From Thermoplasmata archaeon (GTDB taxonomy: Archaea; Thermoplasmatota; Thermoplasmata; UBA184), in the NCBI GenBank assembly GCA_027314845.1, contig DAHVAA010000004.1, positions 1 to 27,460 of the forward strand: a DNA stretch of 27,460 nucleotides, in the 5' to 3' direction. Shown in pieces: positions 1 to 7,138 of this stretch. Made by a program: the position numbers and the translations under genes. The stretch's first letter is position 1. Every line of letters starts with the position of its first letter. The notes under the pieces were generated by a model. It was not told where the DNA came from, ran no database searches, and saw only the letters and a program-made list of their open reading frames with translations.

Positions 1-1659
1 TTCTCGACCCACAACGTCCTCAACCAGACCCGCGGGAACTACACCGTCGCCGTGGGCGTCGGGCAGAACGTCACTTTCTCGGACCTGAACTCGCTCTACC
101 CGGCCGGAACGAACGGGACGAAGTTCGTCTGGCAGTTCGGCGATTCGACGGGGGCGACCACCTCGACCGCCACCACCAACCACACCTACTCGGCCGCGAG
201 CGGCTCGACTCCCTACACCGGGAGCCTGACCATCACGAGCTCGGGCGGGCTCACCGACTCAACCACCTTCCACGTCTGGGTGAGCTCCGGGCCCGTGACC
301 GCGGGCCTCGCCAACAACGCGAGCGCCAACGAGACGAAGTCGGTGGGTAGCACCACCTACCTCTACGTGAACTGGGGCACGACGCTCCAGTTCAACGCGA
401 CCCCCAGCACCGCCCAGATCTCCGCGGGCGCGCCGGTCGCTGGCGCGGTCGCCGTTGCCTCCTACCGCCTCAGCACGTGGCAGGGATTCTCGGTAACGGT
501 CGCGAACTACTCCGTCTCGCAGGGGAGCGCCTACCTCTCGTTCTCGAACCTGAGCTATCAGTTCCTCGGGGGCGGCTCGTACCTCTCCCACGGGGTCGTG
601 AACGGGAACTCAGTCGCCTTCCGCGGCTGGCAGTACAACCTGACCCTGACCGTCTGGTCGTCGACCGGCCAGTCGGCGAGCACCACGCTCGTGGTCCTGG
701 TGAACGACACCGAGAAGCCGGTCTCGGCGTTCCAGATCCTGAACGCGGCGGCGAAGCCGATCTCGGGGACCGGGATCGTCGCGGGCTCGAACGCCTCCGC
801 CTTCGTCCAGCTCAACGCCGTGAACGCGAGCGACCCGCACAACGGCTCGGTCGTGTCGTACTACTGGCTCATCACGAACTCGGGCGACTCGTCGATCCAC
901 ATCGGGATCAACATGACCTCGGTGCGGCCGTACCCCGGCCTGTGGCTCGCGGCCAAGGCGAACGCCTACCTCGTGAACCTCACGGTCGGCGACGCGAACG
1001 GGAACTTCGGCTACACGAACCAGACGCTGACGGTGTCGGTCAACTCGACCATCACACCGATCATGTCGGCCGGTCCGCTGCACGTGCCCGCGACGCTCAC
1101 GGACGGGACCGCCTACACGATCTGGATCAACGTGACGACGGGCGGCGGCGCGAAAGCCGTGGCGCAGAACGTGCAGGTCGCGTTCTACTTCACGACCCCC
1201 GGCGGGACGAGCCGCACGTACATCGCCGGCACCCCCTCGTCGGTGGAGTTCTACAACTACACCTCGCCGAACGTTGTCAACACGGTGTCGATGGCCTCGG
1301 GGACGCTCGCGAAGCTTGCGTACAACGTGACGGTGCGCGCCGTGGTCACCTGGACCCCCGCGGTCTCGGGGAACTACCAGCTCTACGCGAACGTCAGCGC
1401 CTCGAACCAATTCGCGGGCAACACCAACACCCCGAACGTCTCGAGCGCCGCGATCACGATCAATCCGAACCCCACCACGCAACTCCTCGAGTACGTGGCC
1501 ATCGGCGTCGCGGTCGTGGTCGTGCTGGGCCTGATCATCTTCTACTACCGCCGCCGCTCGCACCGAGGCAGTACGCCGAAGTCGAGCTCGGGACGGTCCG
1601 GCCTCGAGCGCGGCTCGAAGCGGGCCGACCAGGACGAAGAGGACGAGGACGACTCGTAG
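1..1659 (+). CDS. PKD-domain surface protein, membrane anchored (5' partial)
   Basis: The frame is open from base 1, so the N-terminus lies outside the window; a GTG at 52 is only an internal codon. About 552 residues are visible. The first ~80 carry a PKD-like beta-sandwich signature (WQFGDSTG, then HTY). The rest is Ser/Thr/Asn-rich with many N-x-S/T sequons, as expected of a glycosylated extracellular protein. Near the C-terminus (about 1480-1550) is one hydrophobic transmembrane helix, followed by a basic stretch (YYRRRSHRG) and a very acidic end (DEEDEDDS), so the bulk lies outside the cell and a short tail inside. It could be an S-layer-associated adhesin, or the C-terminal part of a substrate-binding protein with appended PKD domains; the missing N-terminus would decide. 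Surface location is well supported, function is not. Confidence 0.8.
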   Translation, partial: FSTHNVLNQTRGNYTVAVGVGQNVTFSDLNSLYPAGTNGTKFVWQFGDSTGATTSTATTNHTYSAASGSTPYTGSLTITSSGGLTDSTTFHVWVSSGPVTAGLANNASANETKSVGSTTYLYVNWGTTLQFNATPSTAQISAGAPVAGAVAVASYRLSTWQGFSVTVANYSVSQGSAYLSFSNLSYQFLGGGSYLSHGVVNGNSVAFRGWQYNLTLTVWSSTGQSASTTLVVLVNDTEKPVSAFQILNAAAKPISGTGIVAGSNASAFVQLNAVNASDPHNGSVVSYYWLITNSGDSSIHIGINMTSVRPYPGLWLAAKANAYLVNLTVGDANGNFGYTNQTLTVSVNSTITPIMSAGPLHVPATLTDGTAYTIWINVTTGGGAKAVAQNVQVAFYFTTPGGTSRTYIAGTPSSVEFYNYTSPNVVNTVSMASGTLAKLAYNVTVRAVVTWTPAVSGNYQLYANVSASNQFAGNTNTPNVSSAAITINPNPTTQLLEYVAIGVAVVVVLGLIIFYYRRRSHRGSTPKSSSGRSGLERGSKRADQDEEDEDDS

Positions 1660-1711
1660 ACCGACCGCCTGAGTTCGGGCGAACCCTTTCCTCGAGCGCT
1701 TTTCCACGATG

Positions 1712-1728
1712 CCCGCCGTCTCGGCGGG
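1712..1728. other. GC hairpin between convergent genes
   Basis: The region 1660-1794 separates the 3' ends of the PKD protein and rpoN. It contains a perfect 7-bp inverted repeat, CCCGCCG and CGGCGGG, around a 3-base loop. There is no strong T-run after it on either strand. It may protect or define 3' ends; an archaeal terminator is not proven. Confidence 0.3.
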
Positions 1729-1794
1729 TCCGTGCTGCCCTTCAGCGTGGGGGTCGGGTCCGGGACAGTTCGGCGCGGGCCGTCGAGGGCGCGA

Positions 1795-1992
1795 TCAGCC
1801 GTACGGGCCGACTTCGTCCAACAGGTCGACGTGGGTCAGGAGCATGCGGCGGCAACAGTAGCGCTGGAGGCCCAGCGCATCGAGGACCACGCCGGCGTTC
1901 TCGCCCCGCGCGGTCCGCTCACGGTACTCGTCCCAATGCTGGCCGATCACCGCGCCGCAGGTGAAGCAGCGCACGGGGATCATCATCGTCAT
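1795..1992 (-). CDS. rpoN: DNA-directed RNA polymerase subunit N (Rpb10 homologue)
   Basis: A 65-residue protein with the family signature IPVRCFTCG near the N-terminus (C9, C12) and the later CC pair (C46, C47). These four cysteines bind one zinc in the platform that joins subunits D, L and N of archaeal RNA polymerase. Length matches the family. Three Met codons are possible; the first (1992) is chosen because GGAGGG (2001-2006) lies 8 bases before it. Many homologues begin two residues further in, with MIIPVRC, so a start at 1986 is the alternative. It is the last gene of the eL18-uL13-uS9-rpoN operon, 21 bases after uS9, an order common in archaea. Confidence 0.96.
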   Translation of the reverse strand: MTMMIPVRCFTCGAVIGQHWDEYRERTARGENAGVVLDALGLQRYCCRRMLLTHVDLLDEVGPYG

Positions 1993-2013
1993 ATTCGGAA
2001 CCCTCCGTCCGCC

Positions 2014-2421
2014 TCAGCGGTACGACTTCTGGCGCCGCTTGCGGGCCCCACGGCCCCCCGGGCGCTTCGGGAGCTTGCGGCGGGGGTCGTTCACGATCAG
2101 CGAGCGGTCGTAGTGCTTGAACTGCTCCCGAAGGCTCGCGTCCTTCAACCACTCGAGCAGCCCGCGCGCGACCGCCGTGCGGGCCGCGGACGCCTGGCCG
2201 ATGACGCCCCCGCCCGAGGTGACGACGGCGATGTCGAGCGCCTTCGCGCGCTCTCCGACCATGAGCAGCGGTTCCTGGATCTTCTGACGGACGATCTCGG
2301 GCTCGACGAGCTCGAGCGGGCGGTCGTTGTAACGGACGAGGCCGATCCCCTTGCGCACCGTGGCGCGTGCGATGGCGGCCTTCCGCTTGCCCGTGGTGAG
2401 GACGACGTTGGGCATCTTCAT
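2014..2421 (-). CDS. rpsI: Small-subunit ribosomal protein uS9
   Basis: A 135-residue protein with the uS9 N-terminal motif TTGKRKAAIARA, central GGG segment and the very basic C-terminus RRQKSYR that reaches the P-site tRNA. Length matches archaeal S9. The ATG at 2421 overlaps the uL13 stop as ATGA, and GGAG (2429-2432) precedes it by 7 bases, so the two genes are translationally coupled. A second Met two codons later (2415) is possible. It sits in the eL18-uL13-uS9-rpoN operon. Confidence 0.96.
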   Translation of the reverse strand: MKMPNVVLTTGKRKAAIARATVRKGIGLVRYNDRPLELVEPEIVRQKIQEPLLMVGERAKALDIAVVTSGGGVIGQASAARTAVARGLLEWLKDASLREQFKHYDRSLIVNDPRRKLPKRPGGRGARKRRQKSYR

Positions 2422-2846
2422 ACGTGGGCTCCGAGCAATCGAGTGATCGCTTCCAACGTGAGGGGAGATCGGACGGACGGGCGTGCCTTCGCCGCCGCGA
2501 GCGTCTCGGACGCCTGCCCCGAATAGCTCGGGGGGACCCCGATGTGGACCTCGAGGCGCGCGAAGGCGAGCTTCCCCCGGGTCTTGAGATGGGGCAGCAT
2601 GCCGCGCACGGACCGTCGGAAGATGCGGTCGGGGTAGCGGGGGTAGTGCGGGCCGCTACGCTTGGAACCGCGCGCGCGCTCGGCGGTGTAGTGCGCGAGA
2701 ACGTGCGCCCGGCTGCCCGTGACGACCGCTTTCTCGGCGTTCACCACGACGATCGTCTCGCCTTTCAACAGGCGTTGGGCAATGAGGCTGGCCGCACGGC
2801 CGACCACCAGGCCGCCCACGTCGATCACCGTGGCGCCGGGAGTCAT
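2418..2846 (-). CDS. rplM: Large-subunit ribosomal protein uL13
   Basis: A 142-residue protein that starts VIDVGGLVVGRAAS and contains the NAEKAVVTGS and RGMLPHLKTRG segments typical of uL13 (eukaryotic L13a). The frame is open further upstream, but ATG 2846 gives the family N-terminus and leaves 7 bases after the eL18 stop; a longer start would run into eL18. The stop overlaps the uS9 start by four bases. Second gene of the ribosomal-RpoN operon. Confidence 0.95.
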   Translation of the reverse strand: MTPGATVIDVGGLVVGRAASLIAQRLLKGETIVVVNAEKAVVTGSRAHVLAHYTAERARGSKRSGPHYPRYPDRIFRRSVRGMLPHLKTRGKLAFARLEVHIGVPPSYSGQASETLAAAKARPSVRSPLTLEAITRLLGAHV

Positions 2847-2853
2847 GGCAGCT

Positions 2854-3219
2854 TCAGGCAAGGAGTCGCACCCCCGCGCCGTCCGGGTGGGACTTGATGA
2901 GGTCGCGCAGGGAGAGGGCGGATCCCCCCGCGGCATGGATCTTGGACCGTGCGCCGGCCGAATAGGCGAACGCCGCGACCGTCAACCGCTTCGTGAGCGG
3001 GCCGTCAGCGAGCAGCTTGCCCGGCACGATGACCGTCTCCTCCGCGTCCGTGAGCCGCTCAAGATGACCGACGTTCACCGGGGTGACCTGGTGCCGAGCC
3101 CGTTCGAGCCGGTCGGCGACCGACGCCCAGATCGGGGCGTGCTGGGAGCGGGCCGTCCGCCGGAGCTCGCCGAGGAGGCGGACGAGCTCAGTGTTCTGCT
3201 TGCGAACAGTACGGGCCAT
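2854..3219 (-). CDS. rpl18e: Large-subunit ribosomal protein eL18
   Basis: A 121-residue protein matching archaeal eL18: N-terminal MARTVRKQNTELV, then VNVGHLERL, TVIVPGKLL and the C-terminal AFAYSAGARSKI. The start at 3219 is chosen because it gives the family N-terminus and because a TATA-like box lies 30-36 bases upstream; the extra frame to 3324 would cross that promoter. First gene of the operon with uL13, uS9 and rpoN. Confidence 0.95.
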   Translation of the reverse strand: MARTVRKQNTELVRLLGELRRTARSQHAPIWASVADRLERARHQVTPVNVGHLERLTDAEETVIVPGKLLADGPLTKRLTVAAFAYSAGARSKIHAAGGSALSLRDLIKSHPDGAGVRLLA

Positions 3220-3248
3220 GGGCGGGACGCCTCCGACCCGGGTGCTCG

Positions 3249-3255
3249 ATATAAG
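3249..3255 (-). promoter_or_regulatory. TATA box of the eL18-uL13-uS9-rpoN operon
   Basis: CTTATAT on the minus strand, 30-36 bases before the eL18 ATG at 3219, surrounded by G+C-rich DNA. The spacing predicts a leader of only a few bases. Confidence 0.65.
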
Positions 3256-3343
3256 CGTTGCCGCCCGAGGAATCCTCTCTAAAGCCCCCGTCCACCGGCG
3301 GCGGAAGAACTCGCCGACGAACACTTCCGATACTCACCAACGG

Positions 3344-3350
3344 TTAAATA
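3344..3350 (+). promoter_or_regulatory. TATA box of the PRC-barrel/glycosyltransferase operon
   Basis: TTAAATA on the plus strand, 36-42 bases before the ATG at 3386. It is divergent from the eL18 promoter, about 90 bases away. Confidence 0.6.
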
Positions 3351-3385
3351 CGCGCCCCCGCCATTCGCGCGCCGAGGCCCTCCCC

Positions 3386-3628
3386 ATGCGCAAGTTCCTC
3401 ACCGAGCTCCGAGGCAAGACCGTGATGACCAACGACGGACAGATCCTCGGACTCATCGACAACTTCGTCGTCGACACCCTGACGGGCGGGATCGCCCACG
3501 TCCTCGTGACCCCGAGCGAGGACGTCGAGCAGCGACTGTTCCAGAGCGATGCGTCCGGCCGCCTCGTGCTCCCCTTCAAGAGCATGCGAGCGGTGAAGGA
3601 TGTCGTCGTGATGGACATTGGGAAGTGA
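3386..3628 (+). CDS. Small PRC-barrel domain protein (possible CdpB-like division protein)
   Basis: An 80-residue protein consisting of one PRC-barrel: N-terminal MRKFLTELRGKTVMTNDG, then GLIDNFVVDTLTG, then a strand-rich second half ending VVVMDIGK. The start is the ATG with a TATA-like box 36-42 bases upstream. Single-domain PRC-barrel proteins of this size include the archaeal CdpB proteins, which work with SepF and FtsZ in cell division in haloarchaea. A SepF gene lies about 8 kb away in this window. That role is inferred from family and size only; other short PRC proteins act in RNA processing or are uncharacterised. The stop overlaps the following glycosyltransferase gene by 11 bases. 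Confidence 0.85.
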   Translation: MRKFLTELRGKTVMTNDGQILGLIDNFVVDTLTGGIAHVLVTPSEDVEQRLFQSDASGRLVLPFKSMRAVKDVVVMDIGK

Positions 3629-4448
3629 GCCCTCTCCCCGCCCTCTGATCTCGGTCGTCATCACCGTCCGGAACGAAGCGGCCCACCTGCCGGCGCTGCT
3701 CGACAGCCTCCTCGCCCAGGAGCGCCCTTTCGAGGTCGTCCTCGTCGACGCCGAGAGCCGCGACGGGACGTTCGAGATCGCACGGGGCTACGCGGCCCGC
3801 TACCCGGACCTGTTTCGGGTCTACCGCCGGCCCGGTTCCCGGGGAATCGGGCGCAACGCGGCGGTCGCCCAGGCCAAGGGCGAGTTTATCGCCTTCACGG
3901 ACGGCGACTGCTTCGCCGACTCGAACTGGCTCGCTCGCCTGCGCGACGCACTGAAAGAGGCGCCGGTGGTCGCCGGTCGAACAGTCTCGGTCGGCAAGCC
4001 CCGGTATGGCCAGCTCGGTCGGGTGGAGCTGTTCCAGAGCGGATACGACGTGACCTACCCATCCTGCAATCTCGCCTACCACCGCGAGATCTTCCACCGG
4101 CTCGGAGGGTTCGACCCCCGGTTCATCACCGCCGAGGACATCGACCTCAACCTGCGGGCGGTCCGGGCCGGCGCCTCGATCGCCTATCGGCCGGACGCGG
4201 TGGTCTACCACCACGGCCGCACGACGTTCCTCCGGTTCCTGTACCAGGCGTTCTGGAACGGCTACGGCCGAAAGCAGCTCACCGAGAAGCACGGGAGCCT
4301 GTGGGGTCGATATCGGGTCCGCCGCCTCATTTCGGGTCAGCGGGGACCGATCGCCTGGGCGAGACTGGCCGCGGCGCTCGCCGGCTACGGAGCCCGCGTG
4401 GTGACCGGCTCCCAGCGTCGCCTGACAAGCCCTGGCGCGGCCCGCTAG
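3618..4448 (+). CDS. Family 2 glycosyltransferase
   Basis: A 276-residue GT-A fold enzyme. The N-terminal VVITVRNE (13-20) starts the nucleotide-sugar fold, followed by LVDAESRDGT (42-51), the metal-binding DGD (95-97), and an acidic ED pair (173-174) in TAEDIDL at the usual catalytic-base position. The C-terminal region is basic with no clear transmembrane segment, so the enzyme is probably cytoplasmic or peripheral to the membrane. Donor and acceptor cannot be read from the sequence; lipid-linked glycan or surface glycoprotein assembly is plausible. The best start is TTG 3618, which overlaps the PRC-barrel stop by 11 bases; no ATG or GTG lies between it and the first beta strand. Confidence 0.9.
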   Translation: MGSEPSPRPLISVVITVRNEAAHLPALLDSLLAQERPFEVVLVDAESRDGTFEIARGYAARYPDLFRVYRRPGSRGIGRNAAVAQAKGEFIAFTDGDCFADSNWLARLRDALKEAPVVAGRTVSVGKPRYGQLGRVELFQSGYDVTYPSCNLAYHREIFHRLGGFDPRFITAEDIDLNLRAVRAGASIAYRPDAVVYHHGRTTFLRFLYQAFWNGYGRKQLTEKHGSLWGRYRVRRLISGQRGPIAWARLAAALAGYGARVVTGSQRRLTSPGAAR

Positions 4449-4537
4449 CGACCGAAGAGTCCATCGGCCGACGCCCGAACGTGCGAGCGAGAGCGCGACG
4501 CGAGAACGCGTCCCAACGTGCGGCGCGAGCCGTCGGC

Positions 4538-4897
4538 TCAGTTCGCCTTCAGGAGGTCGGCGACCTTCGCGACCTCGCCGAGCACCTTCGAGATGTCGGC
4601 GGTCTGGTCGACCACCGCGACCAGGAGCGCCTTCTTTCCGCTCCCGACGATGATCGTCTTCGAGTCGTTTCCCTCGATCACGATGCGCTCCGGGGGGGAG
4701 CGGTTCAGCTCGGTGTTCGCGGTCGCCGCGGCACCGAGGATGGTAGCGCACATGATCGCAAACGTCTCGGTGTAGACGCCCGCCGGCACATCGGCGTACA
4801 GCACGAGGCCGTCGCGCGATACCAGCGCGGTCGCGATGCCCCCGATGCGGGCCTTCAGGTCTTTGATGACCGCCCCGACGTTCCCGGTTGCCATCAT
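4538..4897 (-). CDS. Roadblock/LC7 domain protein
   Basis: About 119 residues, a single roadblock/LC7 (MglB-like) domain: N-terminal helix NVGAVIKDLKARIGG, the strand IATALVSRDGLVLYAD, a central helix, then IVIEGNDSKTIIVG and LLVAVVD. In bacteria such proteins regulate small Ras-like GTPases (MglA); many archaea carry several with unknown partners. No GTPase gene is next to it. The start is placed at ATG 4897 (or 4894), just after the V4R stop, because the longer frame would overlap the V4R gene. It is the second gene after the V4R protein, 16 bases apart, so both are probably made from one mRNA. Confidence 0.88.
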   Translation of the reverse strand: MMATGNVGAVIKDLKARIGGIATALVSRDGLVLYADVPAGVYTETFAIMCATILGAAATANTELNRSPPERIVIEGNDSKTIIVGSGKKALLVAVVDQTADISKVLGEVAKVADLLKAN

Positions 4898-4913
4898 CAG
4901 CTTGCCGACCTTC

Positions 4914-5315
4914 CTACAGCTCCTCGATGCGGAAATGGCATTCGGGGTGGCCGGTGCTGGCGCACATCTCTTCCGTACACTTAACACGCCCCCCTTTAAA
5001 ACGTTCGTAGAACTCGCGGAGCATCCCCCGGAGACGGTGGCAGGTGGGGATGTCGCTCGGGGCGACCTCGATCGACCCGCGCACGACCACGTCTCGGTCT
5101 CCGAAGGTGATCGACTCGACCCAGCCTCGCTCCTTCAGGAGATGGCCCGCGCGCTCGAAGTACTTCGCGCGGTCCTTCAGAGCCTCGTCGGCCATTCCAG
5201 AACCGATGACCGATCCCTCCTTGAAGAACAGACCGTGGCAGGCGTGGGACATCACCCCCTCGTAGAGCTCCTTGATCTGCCGGAGCTCACCCTGGTCGAT
5301 TTTGACCGACCGCAT
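4914..5315 (-). CDS. V4R (4-vinyl reductase) domain protein
   Basis: A 133-residue protein built of one V4R domain: helical N-terminus (GELRQIKELYEG), small-residue segment VIGSGMADEAL, VESITFGDRDVVVRGS, and a C-terminal cysteine set C92, C113, C118 and C126 near GHPECHF. V4R domains bind small hydrophobic ligands and resemble the Bet3 subunits of eukaryotic TRAPP. The start is ATG 5315 because a TATA-like box lies 28-33 bases upstream, which would give a leaderless mRNA; a GTG at 5330 would add five residues. It is followed directly by a roadblock/LC7 gene. Confidence 0.88.
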   Translation of the reverse strand: MRSVKIDQGELRQIKELYEGVMSHACHGLFFKEGSVIGSGMADEALKDRAKYFERAGHLLKERGWVESITFGDRDVVVRGSIEVAPSDIPTCHRLRGMLREFYERFKGGRVKCTEEMCASTGHPECHFRIEEL

Positions 5316-5342
5316 GGACGGGGCGGGCACCGCCGGTCCGCG

Positions 5343-5348
5343 TATATA
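5343..5348 (-). promoter_or_regulatory. TATA box of the V4R-roadblock operon
   Basis: TATATA within CATATATACG on the minus strand, 28-33 bases before ATG 5315. It lies in the 53-base gap after the HAD gene, so this operon is separate from the upstream one. Confidence 0.7.
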
Positions 5349-5368
5349 TGTATTCAGTCGAGCGGGGG

Positions 5369-6124
5369 CTACGCGCCCGGCCCTTCTTCCTCGTCGGAGG
5401 CCGCCGCACCGCGGGCGAGCGTCGTTTCGAGGTCGTCAAGGCTGGCCATCCTTCCGGCTTGGACCTTGGTCCACGCCTCGTGACGGTCGAGGAGGACGGA
5501 GGCGAAGCCAACGCGGGCCGCGGCCCGAACGTCGCTCCAGAAGAGGTCGCCGACGTAGCCGACCCGCTCCGCCGGAACCCCAAGTCGCTCGGCGGCCGCT
5601 CGGAACGCCGCCGGATCCGGCGCGACCGGGCCGGGAGGATCGCCGGTACCGACCAGGAGGTCTTCCTTGAGACCGGACCGGCGGAGGAGCCAGCGCGCCG
5701 ACTCGATCGGAAGCGGAGTGACGACCCCCACCCGGACGCTCGCGGCGCCGAGCCGTTCGAGGACCCGCGCAACATCGGGATAGCGCTCGACCTCGTCCAT
5801 CGGCCGGAGGATGCGCCGGACCACCGCCTCGGTTTCGGCCGGGGGCAACGGGTGGCCGGCGATGGTCCAGAGAGTATTGGCGAGATGGTCCGTGAGTGCC
5901 GCCAGGTCGGCGGGCGGAGCTTTGCCGCGCAGTCCCTGCCAGCGGCGACGGTCCCACGCCTTGAGCGCGCGGCGCACGGCGGCTCGGACGCGGCGGTCGC
6001 CGAGCACCGGTCCCTGCGGTCGCCACGCCCACTGCCAGAGGGCCGGGGTGTGGAACGGAACGAGGACATCGTCGAGGTCGAACAAGACGGCATCGAGCTC
6101 GCCCGCGCCGTAACGGAGCGCCAT
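5369..6124 (-). CDS. HAD-superfamily hydrolase
   Basis: A 251-residue HAD phosphatase-like protein. Motif I is FDLDD with nucleophile D16 and acid/base D18, followed by a helical cap. Motif II is VVTPLP with T136. Motif IV is GDLFWSD with D193 and D198. The usual motif III (KPDP) reads APDP, so the conserved lysine that stabilises the phospho-Asp intermediate is Ala168. Either another basic residue replaces it or activity is altered. The substrate is unknown; the layout resembles phosphoglycolate-phosphatase-like HADs. It follows the coiled-coil gene by 19 bases in the same direction and is probably co-transcribed with it. Confidence 0.88.
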   Translation of the reverse strand: MALRYGAGELDAVLFDLDDVLVPFHTPALWQWAWRPQGPVLGDRRVRAAVRRALKAWDRRRWQGLRGKAPPADLAALTDHLANTLWTIAGHPLPPAETEAVVRRILRPMDEVERYPDVARVLERLGAASVRVGVVTPLPIESARWLLRRSGLKEDLLVGTGDPPGPVAPDPAAFRAAAERLGVPAERVGYVGDLFWSDVRAAARVGFASVLLDRHEAWTKVQAGRMASLDDLETTLARGAAASDEEEGPGA

Positions 6125-6143
6125 GCTCGACCCTCCCGAGGGC

Positions 6144-7007
6144 TCAGCCGCGCCCGCTCTTCTGCAGCTCGAGCAGGTCCTCGGTGGAGACTTTCTCGCC
6201 CTTCTTCAGGCGGGCAAGGAAGTCCTCCTCCCGCGGAGGCTCGGCCTCGCCCCACGAGGGCGGAGCTCGGCCGCCCCGGGCCGCGTAGAGGAGCTTTTCG
6301 ATGTCTCGAACCTCCTCGATCGCGGCGATGTGCTGCCGGTGCGCTTCGTCGGCCTGGGCCTTCACCTCGAGGAGCTTCGCTTGCACCTCGTCGGCCTGCC
6401 GCCGTAGCTCGTCCACCGACTCGTAGAGGCCCACCATGCCCTCGTGCTCGCGCTGGGCGTCCTCCGCCGAGCGTCCGACAGCGGCGTGATGCTTTTCCGC
6501 CTCGTCGCGGGCTTCCGCGAACGCCTTCATCGTCTGCTCGACCTCCGGGTCCTGACGGAGCTCCTGGTCCTGCTCCCGGATCGCGGCCTCGAGGCGCTTC
6601 ATTTCCTCGATCACCCGCTTCTCCTGTTCCCCGGTAAGCGCGGTCGTCATGTGACGGAACTCGAGCTCCTTGAGCTCCTTGCGTAGTCGCCAGACCGGAA
6701 CGGCCCCCGGCCGCGGAGTGCGCGCCCGCTTCAGCTCCTGGACCTTGTCCCCGAGCTCCTGGAGCTTACCGTTCCATTCCTCGCGCAGCCGTTTCTCCTC
6801 GCGGACCTGGCTGTTAAGAAGGTCCCGCTGGCGCCGGTGCTCCTGCGCTTCGGCGCTCTTGAAGTGCAGCTCGTCCAGGATGCGCGAGCGTTCCTCGGCG
6901 GTCGCGCGCGCGTCGGCGTTCAGGCGGTCCCTGCGCGCACGGGCTTCGTCCGCGCGCGCGTTCGACTCCGCGCGGCGCTTGTCCAGTTCTTCGGTCGCGT
7001 CGTTCAA
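6144..7007 (-). CDS. Archaeal coiled-coil protein (COG1340-like)
   Basis: About 287 residues, nearly all charged heptad-repeat helix (runs of E, K, R, A, L and Q) from the N-terminus to about residue 250. A break follows with RTPRPGAVPVWRL in the middle, and the end is a conserved-looking tail with FLARLKKGEKVSTEDLLEL. Database entries for this archaeal family are often mislabelled phosphoserine phosphatase; no such motif is present. The start is uncertain. The frame is open to 7118, but that crosses a strong TATA-like box at 7069-7075. The first usable start after it is TTG 7007, giving LNDATEELDKRR. A structural or scaffolding role is likely from the coil. It is followed by the HAD gene. 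Confidence 0.8.
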   Translation of the reverse strand: MNDATEELDKRRAESNARADEARARRDRLNADARATAEERSRILDELHFKSAEAQEHRRQRDLLNSQVREEKRLREEWNGKLQELGDKVQELKRARTPRPGAVPVWRLRKELKELEFRHMTTALTGEQEKRVIEEMKRLEAAIREQDQELRQDPEVEQTMKAFAEARDEAEKHHAAVGRSAEDAQREHEGMVGLYESVDELRRQADEVQAKLLEVKAQADEAHRQHIAAIEEVRDIEKLLYAARGGRAPPSWGEAEPPREEDFLARLKKGEKVSTEDLLELQKSGRG

Positions 7008-7068
7008 ACGGCCACCGCTCAGCCCCGGGAAATCGCCCGGTCGGGGAGCCGTTCGACAAATGCGCGCG

Positions 7069-7075
7069 ATATAAA
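7069..7075 (-). promoter_or_regulatory. TATA box of the coiled-coil/HAD operon
   Basis: TTTATAT on the minus strand in CTTTATATCG, about 62 bases before TTG 7007. This predicts a leader of roughly 35-40 bases, longer than for most genes here. It argues against the longer reading frame that begins at 7118. Confidence 0.6.
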
Positions 7076-7138
7076 GGCTTCCGACGGACTGCCACGGGCG
7101 TTTCGCCTGCCACGTCACACTAATATGCCGAGTCCCGG

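Noticed and set aside
477..1964. A 495-codon plus-strand frame overlapping the PKD protein and rpoN
   Set aside because: It is Arg/Glu/Pro-rich shadow reading; the first-frame PKD protein with a transmembrane end and rpoN on the other strand explain the region.
4449..4537. Gap between glycosyltransferase and roadblock genes, checked for a tRNA or small RNA
   Set aside because: It has only short inverted and direct repeats (for example AACGTGCG twice) and no tRNA arm pattern.
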